Below are positions 62,649 to 64,000 of a stretch of DNA of 64,000 nucleotides, piece after piece. Every line of letters begins with the position of its first letter. Positions within the stretch are counted from its first letter, which is position 1. Both the position numbers and the translations under genes were made by a program. The stretch comes from Nocardioides sp. zg-1230 (GTDB lineage Bacteria > Actinomycetota > Actinomycetes > Propionibacteriales > Nocardioidaceae), in contig NZ_JABJQZ010000001.1 in assembly GCF_013155335.1 (NCBI RefSeq), positions 496,001 to 560,000 on the forward strand, written 5' to 3'. The notes under the pieces are model-generated. The model ran no database searches and had not been told where the DNA came from. It saw only the letters and a program-made list of their open reading frames with translations.

Positions 62649-63165
62649 CCGTCACCTCGTTGGACACGACGTCGGAGTCGGTGTCCACCACCCGGAACTT
62701 GTTGGGACCGGTGCGGCTCGTCTGGACGTACGTCGCGAAGGTGCCGCCGCTCACCGACATGGTCACCGGGAAGTCGGACCACGCGCCGCTCTCCATCCGC
62801 TGCACCTGCAGGATCGCCCCTTCGCCACCCTGGTAGGTACCGGTCAGGTCGATCTGCTGCATCGGGCTCACCGACTGCTGCGAGGCGGACAGCGAGATGC
62901 CTGTCGCCGGCGCCTCCGAGGTGGGCTCGGCGCCCGGGCTCGGCTCGGCCGTCTCCTCGGGCGTCGTCTCGGTGCTGGTCTCGCTGGGCCTCGGCAGCCG
63001 GAAGGTCGCCGACGTGCTCGGCTCGTCGCTGGCCTCGGTGCTCTCGCCGATGCCGGTGGCCTTGACGCCGACGAGGACGGCCAGCCCACCCAGCAGGCCG
63101 ATGGCCACGGCGACGCCCACCAGGGCGACGAGCCCCGTCAGGACGGGGCGGTTCTCGGTGTCCAT
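62635..63165 (-). CDS. Membrane-anchored protein with Ig-like domain
   Basis: A 176-residue protein. The N-terminus has one membrane helix (about 10-34), then a Ser/Thr/Glu/Pro-rich linker (about 38-85) suited to cell-wall crossing, and an extracytoplasmic beta-sandwich (about 90-176) with ISLSASQQSVSPMQQIDLTGTYQGGEGAILQVQR, typical of small Ig-like adhesive domains. No catalytic motif is visible, so it is probably structural or a ligand-binding surface protein. It overlaps the end of the MFS gene. Confidence 0.65.
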   Translation of the reverse strand: MDTENRPVLTGLVALVGVAVAIGLLGGLAVLVGVKATGIGESTEASDEPSTSATFRLPRPSETSTETTPEETAEPSPGAEPTSEAPATGISLSASQQSVSPMQQIDLTGTYQGGEGAILQVQRMESGAWSDFPVTMSVSGGTFATYVQTSRTGPNKFRVVDTDSDVVSNEVTVTVG

Positions 63166-63270
63166 GGCGGTGTCGGGGGACCTTTCAGCCGGGTGCGTCG
63201 TGTGCGGTCATCATCCAAGATGGCTGGTTGCATGGCCAACCGGCGAACGTCCGTCCGACAGGATGGGACC

Positions 63271-64000
63271 ATGCAGTCACCGTTGCGACACGGCAGGGCC
63301 GCCATCGGCACGACCCTCGCCGGCGGCGCGCTCGCCGCGCTCTCCCAGGCCCCCGACCGAGCCTCCCGCCTGCTGCGGCACCGCTACCCGACGGTGGCCG
63401 TCACCGGCATGACCGGCGTCGGCAAGACCCGTCTGGCCGACCGGCTCTCGAAGCGGGCGAGCGCGGAGTCGGCGGCGGGGACCGACGTGGGCTCCGCGGT
63501 CATGGAGCGTCGTACGCGTCGCAACGCGCGGCTGCGCGGCTACCGGTTCCGCGTCGTCCCGGGCGAGAACGCCGCCACCCGCCTGGGAGCGCTCGACGAG
63601 GTGTTCCACGACGAGCCCGTCGACGGCGTGCTGCACGTCGTGGCCTGGGGCCACGCCACCCCGCGGCGGACGGGCGGCACGACCGGTACGGCGCTCGCCA
63701 GCCGCGAGGAGCAGCTGGCAGCCGAGCTCGAGGACTGGGCGATCACGGCACACCGGATCGCGAGCATGGCGGTACGCCGGGACCGGCCGACGTGGCTGGT
63801 CGTCGCGGTCACCAAGGCCGACCTCTTCGCCGACGACATCGAGGCCGCGGTGCGCTACTACTCCCCCGGCAGCGGCACTCCGTTCGGCGACAAGCTCGAC
63901 GAGCTGCGCGCGCTCGCCGGCGGCGCCAAGCTCTCCATCGACGTGCTTCCGGTGTGCGCCCGCGGCGGCGACAAGCGCTCCGCGATGCCCGAGAAGGCGT
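63271..64000 (+). CDS. P-loop GTPase-like protein (cut by window end)
   Basis: At least 243 residues, running off the end of the window. A Walker A/P-loop VAVTGMTGVGKTRLADRL (about 43-60) is followed by a VAVTKADLF segment (about 179-187) that fits the G4 (T/N)KxD motif, so this is probably a GTPase or related NTPase. A DxxG box is not clear; VLHVVAWGHATP may occupy that place. The N-terminal 40 residues have a weak hydrophobic stretch. The ATG follows a CAGGAT box by 6 bases. What it acts on is unknown. Confidence 0.7.
   Translation, partial: MQSPLRHGRAAIGTTLAGGALAALSQAPDRASRLLRHRYPTVAVTGMTGVGKTRLADRLSKRASAESAAGTDVGSAVMERRTRRNARLRGYRFRVVPGENAATRLGALDEVFHDEPVDGVLHVVAWGHATPRRTGGTTGTALASREEQLAAELEDWAITAHRIASMAVRRDRPTWLVVAVTKADLFADDIEAAVRYYSPGSGTPFGDKLDELRALAGGAKLSIDVLPVCARGGDKRSAMPEKA

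Overview
The window is a contiguous stretch of a high-GC actinobacterial chromosome. The evidence is very high GC with strong third-position GC, many GTG starts, an HspR-type heat-shock operon with HAIR operators, a SigE-family ECF sigma factor, and many genes preceded by a TANNNT-like -10 hexamer ending exactly 6-7 nt before the start codon, which is the signature of leaderless mRNAs. Gene content (Septum_form protein, CYP152 peroxygenase, tripartite tricarboxylate transporter, acid-sugar dehydratases) fits Nocardioides or a close relative; that genus call is an inference. I saw no rRNA, tRNA, insertion sequence, prophage or CRISPR array, and no gene-free stretch longer than 300 bases.

Layout. 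1-9.2 kb: a DUF3311/sodium-solute symporter pair, class II aldolase, a membrane protein coupled to a SigE-type sigma factor, a Septum_form secreted protein, a TrmH-type methyltransferase, a DedA protein, pyrE and a DapC-like aminotransferase. 9.2-17.8 kb: two proline/glutamine-rich membrane proteins, an ABC exporter, an isochorismatase-PfkB pair, a YihY/BrkB protein and a CYP152 peroxygenase. 17.9-21.8 kb: a glucarate catabolic operon (kdgD, 2-oxoglutarate semialdehyde dehydrogenase, gudD). 21.9-29.7 kb: assorted housekeeping and secreted enzymes and a soluble GAF histidine kinase. 29.8-38.9 kb: a LysR regulator divergent from a TctCBA transporter, UspA and a second glucarate-dehydratase-like gene, then an SRPBCC/ArsR pair, then a GntR regulator with an L-talarate/galactarate dehydratase. 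38.9-46.2 kb: 2-hydroxyacid dehydrogenase, AEC transporter, FAD-linked 2-hydroxyacid oxidase, a secreted metzincin, a CPBP protein and a truncated haemoglobin. 46.3-57.3 kb: clpB and, after a short accessory run, dnaK-grpE-dnaJ-hspR-SRPBCC. 57.4-64 kb: small stress and hydrolase genes, an M3 peptidase, an MFS exporter and a P-loop protein cut by the window end.

How the genes work together. The most coherent system is aldaric-acid catabolism. A TctCBA importer brings in the acid sugar; three enolase-superfamily dehydratases converge on 5-dehydro-4-deoxyglucarate; KdgD and the semialdehyde dehydrogenase take it to 2-oxoglutarate. Although 9 kb apart, the kdgD operon and the tct operon share a 53-nt promoter/operator block (36/53 identical without gaps, 16/17 in the core), so one regulator, probably the adjacent LysR protein, may control both. 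The galactarate/talarate branch has its own GntR operator. The second coherent system is the HspR heat-shock regulon, with HAIR-like sites at dnaK and clpB.

Many convergent gene pairs are separated by perfect or near-perfect long hairpins without T-tracts, and two such gaps hold copies of an undescribed 19-nt repeat arranged head to head. These intergenic elements and the shared promoter block are the most novel-looking signals.
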